NCBI GenBank assembly: GCA_000711775.1
Contig: ARYC01017102.1
Span: 1 to 64,000, forward strand
Length of the DNA stretch: 64,000 bases
Reading direction: 5' to 3'
Origin: Oxytricha trifallax
Taxonomy: Eukaryota; Ciliophora; Spirotrichea; Sporadotrichida; Oxytrichidae
Shown: piece by piece, positions 50,719 through 64,000 of the stretch
How the letters are laid out: every line of letters begins with the position of its first letter
How positions within the stretch are numbered: position 1 is the stretch's first letter
The notes under the pieces: generated by a model
Databases searched by the model: none
The model's input: the letters and a program-made list of their open reading frames with translations, nothing else
Told to the model about the DNA's origin: nothing
Program-made: the position numbers and the translations under genes

Positions 50719-53700
50719 ATGAAATCCAAACTATAAATCTTGATAGCTTTAGCTTTAGTTCTATTATTAAATAGAATTCAAGGCATTAAATTATAGGGAA
50801 CTCAGCCAAAATCTTAGTTAAATATGCAATACATCAAAGCTGATTAAATTGTGGCACTTTATAATAAATATTTACATTCATATAATGTTTTACGAATTAA
50901 TTGAATTGTTTTTATTATAAGACAAGGTAAGTTTATCTGAATAAGAAAAAAGTCAAACATCATTAATTACGTTATTTCTTTCTAAACACTTAATATTTCT
51001 AGTTTTACACTGGAGTTTTATAAGAATTATTACCCTCTTGCATGCTGCATTTGAAATAGTATATTTTCTAAGAATTAAGTTTCCCGTGGATTCCGGTTTA
51101 TATGTACAAGTCTCTCCCTGGGCAGCCAATTCAAGATTCAGTATATTTGAGGTTTAGAATTACTGACTTCAATCTTACAAAATTTGAGTATCAAAACATT
51201 TTATAAAATTAAGAACCAAAATATCGCGTATTTTGTTCGTAATACACCTTTTATATGGAACAATAATGTAATTATTATGAATGAGGTTATTATTTAAATT
51301 TCATTTAATCAAGTACTAAACGAATCATCAGGTATTTTCCTAATTGAGTCAATCTAAAATCTGAAATACTACATATAAAATCTGGGGATATAAGCAAAAT
51401 TCAATACTCATTTCGATTTCAGTGGACTGCTCACTTAGGATTAAACTGGTTAGTTTGATTCTGAGATCATATTTATTATTATTATTAATTGAATTCGTTC
51501 AATTATTTACGATAATTAAAAGAAACGATGAATTTAAAATGCCGAAATCAAGGACTCAGTATATGGCACAGAATTTAATCTGGAAAATTTTAGTTTCTCA
51601 GTGAGTTCAAAGCTAAATGTCTCTGAAAAAGGCGATCTAAACCTGTACATACCTTCACTGAGTTTAAGTTTGCAGCCACAAAATATAGGGCTTAAATTTG
51701 ATAAAACTGATGAATGTGATTTTATCAAGTCTCTGATGTGTTTAAATACTATATAAAAATAAATGTTGATTAAAATTAAATAAATTATATTAATTATATT
51801 AAATTAATTCTAATTTTCAAGAATTAATAATGAAATATAATTCTGAGTGGGACTATAGAAAATGTGAAAAATGTGTTACTCGAAGATTCCTCAAATTTAG
51901 CAATAGAAAACAAAGATTTAATAGAAAAAGTTCATTAAATAATTGGAAGAATGTTGTCAGAGTTTAGATATAAAGGTGATATTAAATGAATTATAATAAT
52001 TTATAATAGAATGGATTTCTGTGTAATTTTATTTTAGTTTGCTACTCTTTATTTGATTGTAACTAAATAAATTTATATTTTTAGCAATAACTTTATAATT
52101 TAAACCAAATTTGCATAGCCAAAGACCTCAATTGCAACTAATCCAATAATTATGTCAAATTTTATCTCTGGAGTTCTTGATGTTAATGCCACTGCTATTT
52201 AAGATAAGTAAAGTCATGAATATTAATAATTAATGATGAAATTCTAAAGAAAATATCATTTCATAGACTTTCCCATAACATGAAATTTATTAAATATGTG
52301 ACTGATGACGATTCATATGATGATGCCTATTTACCAATTTACGACCCAAATGGCTCAGACATGCAGTTAATTGCATCAGAGAAATTACTAAACAAATTTG
52401 CTTACTTATAATGAAATTGCTTCATTTATTTGAGATTTTTCAGTAAAATTTAATTATAATCTACAATGTTTCAGGATACGGAGAATAAAGTCCTTTTATT
52501 GTTGACTAGGACTATATATTCTTTGAAGATGAAAAATAAAAAACTATTAAATAATTGCCTTGCGTTACAGATTTACTTGAAAGTATGTTCCCAGGAATAA
52601 CCCAAACTTTTGTAAAAAATATTATGTAAATTTAAAACAAATTTAATACAATTAATTATTCTATATACTTATGGATCACAAGTTAAATGCAGATTTCAAA
52701 CAAGAGTAGTTTACCTTGGAGGTTTTAACATAAACACAGGGAGGTTTTTCACTGCTAGTAAGTATTTTGTCTAACAAAGAATTTAATCTAAATGTACCTA
52801 TAGACAACATGACAATTGAGATTTTAATAACTCTATACACTAATAAAACTTCAAGTGGAGAGCCTGACTATATAAGAATGAGAAGCGACCTTGAATTGGT
52901 ATATCTAAATGTAAGTTTCACATATAACGACTAACTGCTGTTAATATACATTTCTTTAACATTTTTCATATAGATGTAATTGACCAAGAATATACTACAG
53001 TTTTAGATTTATGACACATAACCCAAGGATTTTAGATTAATTAGCCCATTGACTCCAAAATTCACATTTAATAGCGATGCTATGATTGCAGATTGGAATG
53101 CAAATTAAAAGGCAATTACTCTAAAATATTACAATTAGAAGGGGTAGACTGAAGTATAATTTTATAATCAATTTTTAATATTTGATTGAATATGACTAAT
53201 TAAAGTCTATATTATTAATTTAATCCTTTATAAACATGTTTGTTATAATTCTTTAATTAAATGTATTATTCAACCATGATATTTTTTTATTTTAATTTCT
53301 TTATGATTATACCAGATGCCTTTTTCGAGTGGATTCCTACGAATCTTAAGAATAGTTTATCAAATTTCAAGGTGGATCTCTATGATAAATACTTAATAGT
53401 AAACATTGTCCCTAATTATGGTTCAGAGGAAATTATTTTAATTATTGCTGATTATATTAAAGCTTTGATTTTCAATGAAATATTTGGGGAAAACAATTTA
53501 TTGAGTGATTTCGTTGAGGTTAATGAATAAAAGAATTAGTATTAATAAATTATATAAAGATTATTAATGTTAAAATATCACTCTTTTTATTTAGTTTAAT
53601 TGTTTAATTATATATTAAGAATTTGTATATAATTTATATTCCTGAAAGAAATATCAAATCCATTTAAAATTAATTTAAATCACTTCTCTATAATTATTTA

Positions 53701-56700
53701 TATTTACAATACAATTCAGAGAATAAAACTCACAAACTGTTATAAAACTTAACTGACCTCTTTCAAAAATCAATGTTATATAGGAAAGGTGAGAATGATA
53801 TAAATCCAGAAACCCTTTTTCAAGAAAAATCTCAAATAATATATGATTTTATTGCCAAAATAATACAAATGAGTATTTTGTGAAATTTTATTATTAATAT
53901 TTAATTTCATAATATATATGTATATATCATTTTTAATTAATGGAAGTAAATATAAAAATATATCAAGATTGAAAAAGATAATTATTATTATTATTATAAT
54001 CTTTAAATTTAGTGGATAAAGTAATAAATGAAAGCTATTGTTATCTGCATAATTGACTTTTTGATAATTTCTATGCTTGAGTATTTTATTAATTTAGTTT
54101 TATAAGGTATTATATATTGTAAGAATATAAATGTATTTAGAAATATTTATTTAATATTAAACCATATCATTAAATATGAATTAAGTTAAAAATGAAATAT
54201 CAAAGCTGATATTAATGATAAATATTTCAATATTTAAAGTTGCTTTATAAAAAATAATATAATTTTTATTTCTTTTTTTAAAAAATTCCGGGAAGAAATT
54301 GACAGATTTTATGATTTGTCTACTGATATATATATATTATTATATTAATTTCTTTGTAATTATTTACCATTTAATTTGGCAAATTGCAATATTATTCTTG
54401 CGTAAACCCTTCTTATAAAAATTTTATTTAAATAAACTTAATTGTGTAGCTAATACAAAGCGATTAAATAGATCCTTTAACTTATTCAGAGGAGTAAGAA
54501 ATACTTTATGTGAAATAAAACATGACTAATTTTATTTTAATTTCTCTGATATATAGTAATTTGGTTTTTAAAATTCTTAATTTAATCAATTTATATATTC
54601 ACTATATGATTTATAATTTTCTGGTGGAAGAGCACGAAAAAAGAGAAATCTACATGAAAGATTACTTTGCAGGGACTCTGCTTAACTATACATTAAAATG
54701 TGAAAATCTAAACATAGAAAAACATATGTAAAATTCTTAGAGTAATCTTAGTAAAAAAAAAGTAAATTAAGATTCAGAGAAATTGATATACTTAAAACAG
54801 CCCATCTTAATGAAAAATGTTTGTTTTTTTAATTATATAAATTAGCAATAAACTAAAAATACATTACAAAATTTAAGCACTTTTTATTGATAAGAAAATT
54901 TACAGATTTGTAAAATAAATTTCTTTATTTCTAAATATAATTATGATTATATTTGATTTAAAATTATAAAAAATATAATAAAAACGTTAGCTATTTATAA
55001 GATGATCCAAATATTTTCAATTTACCCCACGAACCCCTCCTTAGATCATCTGTTATGATCAGTAGTTTTGACGGTAGGTTAATTTACCTATTTTTCGTGG
55101 ATAGTAATCTAGTTTTTCATGCGATTGATGCCACTCTATACTCTTCAGATAGAATTGATAAATTGTACAGTGTCCCCCTGGATCGAAAATATGTCAACTC
55201 AACTTGCTAAGATTTGATATATATTGTACCTCTATAAAATGTTTTAATTTCTAAGAATGATTAAAATTTAACAAAAATTCGTAGTTTAATCTTGAATTTA
55301 ACTTTAATATTTAAATATTAAAGTACATACTGGAAATTTTGACAATCTTTATTTGTTTTGTGAAAGCGTTAATTATGATTAATAAAGCTATGAAGAAAAG
55401 AAAGTTTAAGTTCATGTTATTATTCAATCCTTAAAAACATTTTCATGTATTTCTAGTTTCTATTAATACTATATAATGTTTTTTACAAAAATCCCCTATG
55501 GAGGGAATCCCAAAAATTAAGTACATAATGTATGATCAGTAAGTTTTTATGCACAATCATCCAGCGGGCATTAGGTATTTAGGGTTTTAATTTGTAATGA
55601 GTGATAAACCGATGTTTTTAGGCATTAAGCCATCTATATATTACCCGTCTGAGTTTATATAATATTTGGATGATCCAGTAATTTAATAAAGTAAAGAATA
55701 TTTAAACTTTTAATAGACTGTGAAATTATATCTTTGATTAATTAAAAAAATAAACTACCTTAATTTATATTCTTTAATATTTATTCTGTAAATCAAATTT
55801 TGATATAAATATTAATTTTGAATTTAAATATATCTATTTTCATAAAAAACAATATAATAAAAACTGTTATCATAAGAATAAATGTGAATTTATGCTAATT
55901 TTCATAATAGATTGGTTTAAAATTAAATCTGAACTTTTCAATGATCCAGCAATTGAAGCAGTTTATATTCAAAACTAGTCAGAATATTATTAAATCAGTT
56001 AGAGAGTTGCATTCACATTTTCTTTAAGACGTAAATATTTGCTTGATATCAATTATATTTATAATTAAATTTTCCATGTAAATATATATTATTAAAAATG
56101 GAATTTATATCCCTCATATTCTCAAAATTCAAATATAAGAAGATTATAATATTAAAGTATAATTCTTGAAGAAAAATTATATTTCTTTAAGAAATATCAA
56201 AATTTATATCTCAATATGCTATTTGAAGCTTTTCTTAATTATACTTAATCCAAGGATTTCAAAGAAAAATAATCAACTTATTAGTAACAAAATTTTCAGC
56301 TTCTCAGATCAGTTCTAATTACTTAGCTCTGCCAATTATATAAATAATATAAAGGCTCTTAAATTGCTCGAAAACAAATTTTAAATCAAGAATTAATAGA
56401 CGATGAAAATGGCATGCTAAAATTCATTGAGGCAATGATAAAAATGCTTTAGCTAGATATAGATAATTTACATGAAAAATAATGCTACAAATGTTACAGT
56501 TAAAGTATTGAAGAGATCTTGATTTAATTTAAAGAGAGAAAGTTTTTCAAAATAAAGAATATATGCGAGAATCATTAATACAAAAAAGTTGTATAAATCA
56601 AAGAAAAATAATACAGTTCTTCAAGCATAATTTTAATAATAATTGTGGTAATGATATTTTGTACAGGATATTGGTTTATGATTAAATATGTGATCATTAA

Positions 56701-56749
56701 TTACAATTATGATATAGAAACCACACTATATAATTTATTATTTAATTGA
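50719..56749 (+). CDS. Large type I membrane protein, first member of a tandem family
   Basis: ATG 50719 opens MKSKLQILIALALVLLLNR, a signal peptide. About seventeen coding blocks separated by AT-rich gaps follow, for example PWIPVYMYKSLPGQPIQD (51080), IKDSVYGTEFNLENFSFS (51550), VTDDDSYDDAYLPIYDPN (52300), EQSPFIVDQDYIFFEDEK (52485), TIEILITLYTNKTSSGEPD (52815), AFFEWIPTNLKNSLSNFK (53315), SSFDGRLIYLFFVDSNLVF (55055) and FMHNHPAGIRYLGFQFVM (55545). The last block has a membrane helix (IILIIIVVMIFCTGYWFM) and ends at TGA 56747-56749. The ectodomain recalls beta-propeller or cadherin-like surface proteins but I recognise no named domain. Frames change between blocks, so the gaps are IESs rather than readable sequence. 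Confidence 0.6.
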
Positions 56750-56894
56750 TTAAAATTTTCATAAAATCCAACTTTTATTCATTCAAATACTTATATTTTT
56801 ATTATTTTATTAAAAAAGAATTACTTTAATTCTAATTAATTTGATATGCAAGTACTATAACAATAGTCAAAAGTGATAGTTTTTATCTTTAAAG

Positions 56895-59800
56895 ACATGA
56901 TTTTAAACTGTCACTATAACGAATCCATATACTAGCCAGACAAGCCACCTTATTCATTGCTGGAGTGCGCAGACGAAGTTTCTCAGGTAGTGGAACACCC
57001 CAACCCCTTATCACTATTTCAACACCCAGCAGATAAAAATTTCTATCATGTTGCTACTTCATACCCTCCCTCGATACTAGAAGTTGATATTAGTGATAAG
57101 TACAACTTTATCATTTATAAGTAATGTTTTTACTAAAAATCATATGGAAAACTATGAGGTAAATTAAAATTTCAAAACTTATGATTTCAAACTACTATTA
57201 TAGAATTAGATTAATATAATTTGTCACATAATCTTTATCAATTACAAAATATATACAGCTGTGAATGATAAGAGCACTCACATTGGGACTTCAACTCTAA
57301 CAGCTAATTTAAACTGTATTTTGCATTTAATGAAAGATATTGAAACTGGTCAGAGTTTTATCAGATTCTATGATAGAAAAGCAAACAGATTTGAGGTTTC
57401 AAAGTATAAATAAGAAAATATACTAAACTCCTCAAATTTTTCTAAAAATCCCATAAATATTAAAATTTGAATTTATTAGTATGATTACTTTATAGAGAAA
57501 TCTTGGCCAACTACCTATTTAGGATTCCAAAATTAATTCATTAACTATCTATGGGTAAGAGACGAGTAAAAAATATACTCCCTGAGTTTCTATGAATGGA
57601 GAATTATACTTGATGGTAGAGATAGCTCTTTAGTTACAATTTACGATGACGATATATTTTCATGCAATTTGAGTAAATGAATTAATAAAAATTTGAATCA
57701 TCTTTTTAATTAAAAATATATTTCAAATCTTAACATTCTAATGATTAAATTTGACACTATCAAACAGTAGAATAAGAGAGGATGTTTATTTTAATGTGAC
57801 TTTTATAGATAAATACAATCACACGGTTCTTGGAAAAAATTTACTTAGAGCAAACACTTCAAATGATTTAGATGCATTTTACAGTTGTGGCGATGAGGAA
57901 TTCATTTTTAGCACGACAAATATGTTTATAGGTTTAAACATTTGAGTTTAATTATTCTTTTTTTATTTTTTCAAATTGAAGTAAGAAATACTTGTAAAAA
58001 TAATTATCCAAAAATTTTAATATTTAAAGGTCCTGACATTAAAATCAACTTCTCAGAGTATGATTAAAACTGTACAGATGGTTCATGCTTTTTTGTCCCA
58101 GAAAATTAATACTCATATATCTACTCAAATATTATCATTGAAGGAATTGAATGCAACAATAATCAAATATCACAAAACTTTATTAAATTAATTTTTCACT
58201 ATTTTTATCGTTCCAATAATATTCATAATTCATTATGAATTTTTCATATCTTTAATATTTCCAGCCAATAAAGATGCTGCTAATGGCGATTTAGCCTATC
58301 CCATTTTAGTCTGTATTTAAGTTAGGTAATAACAAATCGCCTCATATATCATTCACTTTTTATTAATAAAGCTAATATATTGATATATAATAAAAATTTA
58401 GAAATTAATATAATAAATATATTTTCTACAACTAAATTAATTATTTTTTATTAATTTTTATTATTTAAATATTTATATCAAGTTTGTGAGAATTTTTTAT
58501 AAATGTCTCATTGAAATTCATTAATTTCTAATTTTAATGATGTATAAACCAGTTAATTAAATAGAAATATTTAAGAATACAAATTTTTATGATATAATAA
58601 ATTTATTCATGATATATTTTTGTAACTTTTCAACTTAATTAACGTAAATAAAGTATAAAATAAAATTAATTTTCACTTTTTAAGGCCTTTCTTTATAGTA
58701 ATTATATTAAAAAATAAATTAAATATAAAATTAAATAAAGATCAAGCAACATTTCTTGATTGCAACTTTAATTGTTAATTTTTTATCCAATTCTATCTTA
58801 AAAAGCTATTTTATGTTAAAATTTGAATTTTTTTATTTGATAATTAACGAAGAATTGCAGACATTGAATCTCACTTAAGTGATTAAATTTCCTTTCCAAG
58901 AGTTTATATCTTTCAACTATGATTTAGATGATAGAGCTTTAATATTTCTATCAAACACACATGAGAAGTGGCTTTCAATTAAATAATAATAAAATTTAAA
59001 AGAAAAGTTATAAAGGTGTTTGGAATAGATCACATAAAAGGAGCTAATTGTTAATTTATTGTATAATTAATTTAGTTTCAGGAATTGAAGTTCATTTCTT
59101 ATATGTCGAAAATAAAAACATATATTCCTAAATTAATTTGTTTAGGTTTTTAATTAAGTTATGTATAAGATTTTATACCCCCCATTAGATTTAGAGTATA
59201 AAATTCTTAGCATAATGATTTGTAAGAAATATCTTTACGAAATTTTTTATAAAGTTATTATTTAAAATTCTTATGTAAGAGTCGATAGTTTTTTAAAACA
59301 TTTCTAAAGAATTTATAGAGAAATAATTATTTATGCCAATAATAAATTCTTTAGTTTTGGACATAAAAAAATTAAATTTATTCGAGTAAGTAATGAAAAA
59401 TTGAGTTATAAGCAATGAAGAAAAGAATAAGATAATAAAATAAGGTTTAATTAACTATATCATGGATTAAATCTTATCTTTTTTTGTAAAATTTAATTAA
59501 TAAATATAACTAAAAACATTTTTAATTAGATTCATGATTGAATCGTTTTCCTAATGAGTATTTTTACAAGACTATATAAAATATGAAATAATTAGAGATT
59601 TTATTTATTTAACTTAATTCAAGAGAGTAAATGGTTATGGGGTTTAAATACCGCAGTAATATTTTTTCAAATGTTTAAGTATTCATTAATATATTTAAAC
59701 ACATTTATTTTAATATGGAAAAAATCCCAGAAAAACCCAATATCAGGAATGGAGTATTTTTTTGACAAGTTGTTAACTGTAAAATAATTAAATTTCTTAA

Positions 59801-61036
59801 TACTTTTTGATTATTATTTTTTATTATCTGTAGATTTTAATTTATCTATTAAATATAAATTTAATGTTAGACATCTATTATGATGATATAATAAATAAAG
59901 GTTGCATTTTATTTGACAAGACATCTGAAAATTCTTAAATGTTGATAAACTATATGTAACTATTAATTTTTTTGTGAATATTAAATCATTTGTTTAGTAT
60001 TTGAAATCGATTATTAAAAGGTTGAGCTTCTAATTATTGCCATAGAGACAGATATTAATAGGTACTCTTCTCACTATACATTAAGAACAATATTATAGAA
60101 TTGTAAATTTTATATAATTATTGCTGGAAATTTGATAAGATAATTTAGTAACTATTTAATTAGGAATTAAAATCACTTATGTAAGTATAATAGATTAAAA
60201 TAATCAATAATAAAAATTTAATAATTAAAATAATTTTTAGAATAGTATCTTCAAATATCATTTTCACAATTAAATCAGACGATTTGATAAGCATGCTATA
60301 TGTAAGTTAAGTATTTATTAAATCATTTTATAGTATTCTGAAACTGGATTTGGAATAAGACTCAGATGGCTAAGAGACATTAAGCCAAATGTTGATTCAA
60401 AAGATAAATTAAAAAATAGAATAAATTTAGATATTTGAAATGAATGTCACCAAAAAGTATAAAATTGAAACTTATGTAAGAAAATCAAATTTATTATTTT
60501 AATCTCAATACTTTAATCATGACAAATCATGAATGCATCATAAATCCTTTTTATTCTTGTAAAAATATTATTTTAGTCTCTATTATTAATAAAAATGTGC
60601 TTTAAAATTTTTTCTACAAATATTTAGTTAAAAATAATATCATTTATTATCTTATTACAAAAGATAGCGTTTTAGACGTTGATATTATAGATGATAATTA
60701 TCTTGTAATTTACTACACATCCTCAAAAATAGAGGTTTACCAAATATTTTTTTAATTAATTTTTAAACTTGTCAAAAATTAACAAATAAAATATTCAATG
60801 AGATATACACAACCTTTACTATGAGACTTCCAAAGTACAAAAATTACGAAAATTTCACATTTAATTATCAAAAGGACTTTGGTAAGATTGTGGTCAGAAC
60901 AAATATAGATGGGTTTTTAGCAATTTTGTTATATGGGTAAGACGACTAAAATCCGACTGTAACGAAGCACAAGTTATTAAAATTCTTTAATTCTATATAA
61001 AATAAAGAGTTTAATTTTAATTTAATCAATGTTATT

Positions 61037-61098
<62 letters not shown>

Positions 61099-61870
61099 TC
61101 GTATATTGCATATTTTGTACATCTTAGCACGATTCAATTGCATATATCATGGATGTCACTTATATCCTTGACAAATAAAAGTAATTTTAGATTTAGATGT
61201 ATAGTGATGGTGATAGATATAGAATTAAAATTAAGTATAATTGAAGGGAGGTAATTTTAAACACTTTTTTATGATAAAATTTTAGCAACAAATATTGAAT
61301 TGCTGTTATGTCTGAAACTAACTTGATAATATCAGGCTTAAGTTTATACAACAACTTAATGATAAATTATGGTGAAGGATATTATTAGCTTTTAGAAAAT
61401 TGTAGTTAAGCAATCGATCTTTAAGATTAATTACTACAACATCAATTTTTCATTTTTTATTTTAGATTGGGAAATAGAAAACAGAAAAGAAAATGCTATA
61501 AAATTGCTGATTTTTAACTTACTAGCTACTCATCATTCTCAAATAAACCTCAGCTTTTAATGATATAAATTTGAAAGTAATATACTGAAAATCAAGGATT
61601 AATTGTGGACCCTCAAGTTAAGGGAAAAAATTACATAGAAGTCTATTACGAAAAACAGTCTAATAAAACGATGAATAGCACACTTTTGGTTTAAGAATAT
61701 TTTAAGGAAAATAAGATTTATATGAATACAATTAAAAATTAAATATAGATCTATTAATCTAATATTTTACAGGATTTAGCATTTTTTATGATTTTGATTG
61801 TAATTATTTTGACAAGAATATGGTTTCTCAATTTTTATTTATTATCTTTGTTTTTATGTATTTATTGGTT
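56895..61870 (+). CDS. Second tandem member, large membrane protein (limits approximate)
   Basis: Coding blocks start near 56897 (MILNCHYNESIYQPDKPPYS, then LEVDISDKYNFIIY). They continue near 57250, 57490 (YWPTTYLGFQ-like), 57751 (REDVYFNVTFIDKYNHT), 58030 (PDIKINFSEYDQNCTDG), 58850 (NEELQTLNLTQVIKFPFQEF), 60360 (RLRWLRDIKPNVDSKD), 60810 (IYTTFTMRLPKYKNYENF) and 61590 (QGLIVDPQVKGKNYIEVYYE). A C-terminal helix (LAFFMILIVIILTRIW) lies near 61775. Layout mirrors the preceding gene. The start is unknown and the region 58340-58840 is AT-rich with nothing readable. Confidence 0.5.
61031..61092. repeat. (TA)n dinucleotide tract
   Basis: Two (TA)n runs separated by a single register slip, in an IES-like AT-rich gap. 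Confidence 0.95.
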
Positions 61871-61904
61871 TCCTAAAAATGCAATTCAGCCTTAAATATA
61901 GAAA

Positions 61905-63635
61905 CAATGTCTTTGCCTTTTGTTTTCTTTATAGAATTTGCCACATAAAATAGAAAAGTGATATAGACCTTTATTTTAGATAGTTATTTCTTCATGATAG
62001 ATTCTGCATTTGACTGGCATCTCTTGAAGTTTCCAGATAATTCAAAGTCTCTGGATTTAGAAGCTGAAAACAAACCAATATAATTATGTTTTATTTTATA
62101 AAAATAATTTATAGAAACCACTTGATGTCGTGGCCACCGGATAGACATAGATATAATTTGGATGTATAATTGATGGATACTTAAACATCAATGAGTTTCA
62201 TAGAGAAGAAGACAAAATTTAATATGTAGCTATGTACTAGTATATCTTAAACATATCCAAATAAGTGAATATTTTTTTTATTTCTCTGAATATTGAAATA
62301 TTTAGTGCAACGACCCTTTGACCAAATATGTAAAACTTTCCAAAATAACAATCTACATTAGATAAAAGTATATTGAATAAAAGGATTACATCGATATTTA
62401 GCATCTTATTGGAAATTTATAATATCCATACTAAATTATAAGTATTGAGCTAGGTTTCATATATGCCTTTGATTTGACGAGAGATGTGTTTTAAACTTGT
62501 ATTTTAATCTTAAAATTATATGTATTATTTTTATCTCAAGCGACATTCTAAACCCCAAACCCTTCAACAGTTATATATTGATTTAAGCATAAAGATTTTA
62601 TTCATTACGATTTTTAATTAGATAATTATTACATCAATAAGTAGTTCCTATTTAGTTATTCTATTAACGAAATTATTTTAATCTAAAATTGTTAGTTTTA
62701 AAAAAATTGCTAAAACTCATCAACTAATAAATAGATTTCATTTATAATTTTTAGTGGCTCTTTTCTATATAAAAAGTAATTAAAATTTACTTTAAATTAT
62801 TTTATAATATTTGACAAGCAATTCATTTAATTTGAACATTAGACGATCTTATAAATTTATTATAAGGGAATATGCTTTTAATCTTTATATAAAAATATAA
62901 GGAGAAAAAAGAAATTGAGCAAGGAAATTTATTAGAAATAATTAATGTTTTAATTTTCTCAATATCAAATTATAAATTTTAAATCCTCTCCCAGAAAGGT
63001 CTAAAATAAATGAATATAAAAAGAAACTATTTAACTTTCAAAGAAGTAACACAATAACTATCAATAAAAAATACAAAATTTATTCCTTAAAAGATTTAAA
63101 AAATATTTCTTTTTAACTTGATAGCATTTTGAATTAATTTAAAAATATGTTGTTTTTTAAATAATGTTTTTTCCCCTTTTAAGATAAAGTTTTCTTGCCC
63201 AATAACGCCAATTATTAACATTAATCGAATTGAGAAATGTTAACAAACCTTATAAAGGGGTTTTGGGGTTTTTATTCCAGGTTCGTTTACAAACATAATC
63301 TCAAAAGTGGATGTGAGCATTGACTTTAAATTTCAATCCTTTTCTGCAAGAGAATATAAATGGATAAGCAGCTTAACTGAACTAAAGAATACATTTAAAA
63401 CTACTCAGATAATATCCATATAAGTTTCTCGTCTTCTCATCATTGTAGATTAGGACACCGGAGTTTACTTTTACGATTTACAATCACTTACTAAAATATT
63501 TGAGATCAATATAAAAGATCATGATGATTTCTTCGCTTAAATTAGCTAAAATAGCATATTTTAGGTGAAATAATTAAGTAAATCAAGATTACTCATTTCT
63601 TTTTAATTATATTAATTTTATTATATTTTTAGATA
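61905..63635 (+). CDS. Third tandem member, partial
   Basis: Blocks at 61905-62080 (SAFDWHLLKFPDNSKSLD), 62115-62275 (PLDVVATGQTQIQFG, IIDGYLNINEFHREED) and 63285-63590 (VDVSIDFKFQSFSAREYKW, IIVDQDTGVYFYDLQSLTK) resemble blocks of the two preceding genes; the last looks like a propeller blade. About 62500-63250 is AT-rich with no coding. The gene would continue beyond the window or is displaced by the terminal element. Confidence 0.45.
63257..63272 (+). repeat. Second internal telomere-like G4T4 motif
   Basis: GGGGTTTTGGGGTTTT preceded by AACCTTATAAA. It sits immediately left of a coding block (from about 63285). As with the motif at 287-302 it may be the tip of a TBE-like transposon or its remnant; no matching left tip (C4A4 on the plus strand) was found in the window. 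Confidence 0.6.
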
Positions 63636-64000
63636 CTCTACCGCATTTGAGCTGTTTTGCGGTAGAGTACCATAATTATATTAATTATTAAATAAATTAG
63701 TTTTAAATGCTTCAAATAAATATAGCATTTAGTTTGTAGAAAAAGTAATTTATTAATTAAAAATTCTTGATAAATTATAATAATAAAAAGTTCTACAAAG
63801 TATAAACCTATAACCATTAAGTCTTGTTGCTAAATATAGAAATATTTTTTATTTATTCGTATCTTTTATTGTTTTTTAATTAATATATTTCTTTTTCTAC
63901 GAACTAAATGCTATATTTATTTGAAGCATTTAAAACTAATTTATTTAATAATTAATAAAATTATGGTACTCTACCGCAAAACAGCTCAAACGCGGTAGAG
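63636..64000. mobile_element. TA-preceded MITE with hairpin-bearing terminal repeats (right flank cut by the window edge)
   Basis: Inverted repeats of about 120 bp occupy 63636-63757 and 63880-64000, around a spacer of about 120 bp. Each repeat begins with its own small hairpin: CTCTACCGC ... GCGGTAGAG within 32 bases. TA precedes the left tip (63634-63635). The element ends exactly at the window edge, so the right target copy cannot be checked. No coding capacity. Confidence 0.75.

Noticed and set aside
59200-63273. Full-length TBE transposon ending at the G4T4 motif
   Set aside because: No C4A4 left tip and no transposase, kinase or zinc-finger TBE ORF was seen; the interval instead contains blocks of the tandem ectodomain genes.

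Overview
The window reads as germline (micronuclear) DNA of a spirotrich ciliate of the Oxytricha/Stylonychia type. Every recognisable protein uses TAA and TAG as glutamine and TGA as stop. The DNA is very AT-rich. Coding stretches are cut by AT-rich inserts bounded by short direct repeats ('pointers'), and deleting the insert plus one repeat restores the reading frame. That is the signature of internal eliminated sequences (IESs) between macronuclear-destined segments (MDSs). Conventional short GT-AG introns are present as well. Oxytricha-type telomere units (G4T4) occur twice internally. Gene limits below are inferred by eye from reading frame, family resemblance and pointer repeats; species and gene unity are inferences.

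Layout. 1-2.1 kb: a membrane-protein fragment on the minus strand, a telomere-like motif and an unexplained GC-rich island. 2.2-11.2 kb: a long minus-strand Q/N/S-rich gene in many pieces, interrupted by a 1.49-kb fold-back element and a 414-bp TA-flanked MITE. 12.1-16.0 kb (+): a C2H2 zinc-finger gene interrupted by a second fold-back copy and several small IESs. 16.2-24.2 kb (+): a large multi-pass membrane protein resembling the ciliate TmcB/PAS S-box family. 24.3-25.5 kb (+): replication factor C subunit 4, apparently free of IESs. 26.0-34.0 kb (+): importin alpha, split so that a complete secreted-protein gene (29.0-30.3 kb) and a 1.85-kb GC-rich inverted-repeat element lie between its segments. 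35.1-37.3 kb (-): a small Cys-rich fragment and a Cys-rich type I membrane protein. 37.5-38.7 kb (+): a seven-helix membrane protein. 39.1-43.2 kb (-): an SRPK-type kinase. 43.9-45.1 kb (-): an Aha1-type Hsp90 activator. 45.8-48.9 kb (-): a coiled-coil protein. 49.2-50.5 kb (+): ribosomal protein L7 with three clear IESs. 50.7-64 kb (+): at least two, probably three, related large ectodomain genes in fragments, ending in a 365-bp inverted-repeat element at the window edge.

The genes share no obvious pathway, as expected where each becomes its own macronuclear chromosome. The most notable theme is DNA elimination. A fold-back element with 6-bp target duplications, a TA-flanked MITE and a TA-flanked GC-rich element each sit inside a reading frame, and each removal with one flank copy gives an open frame. 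They look like transposons that now behave as IESs.
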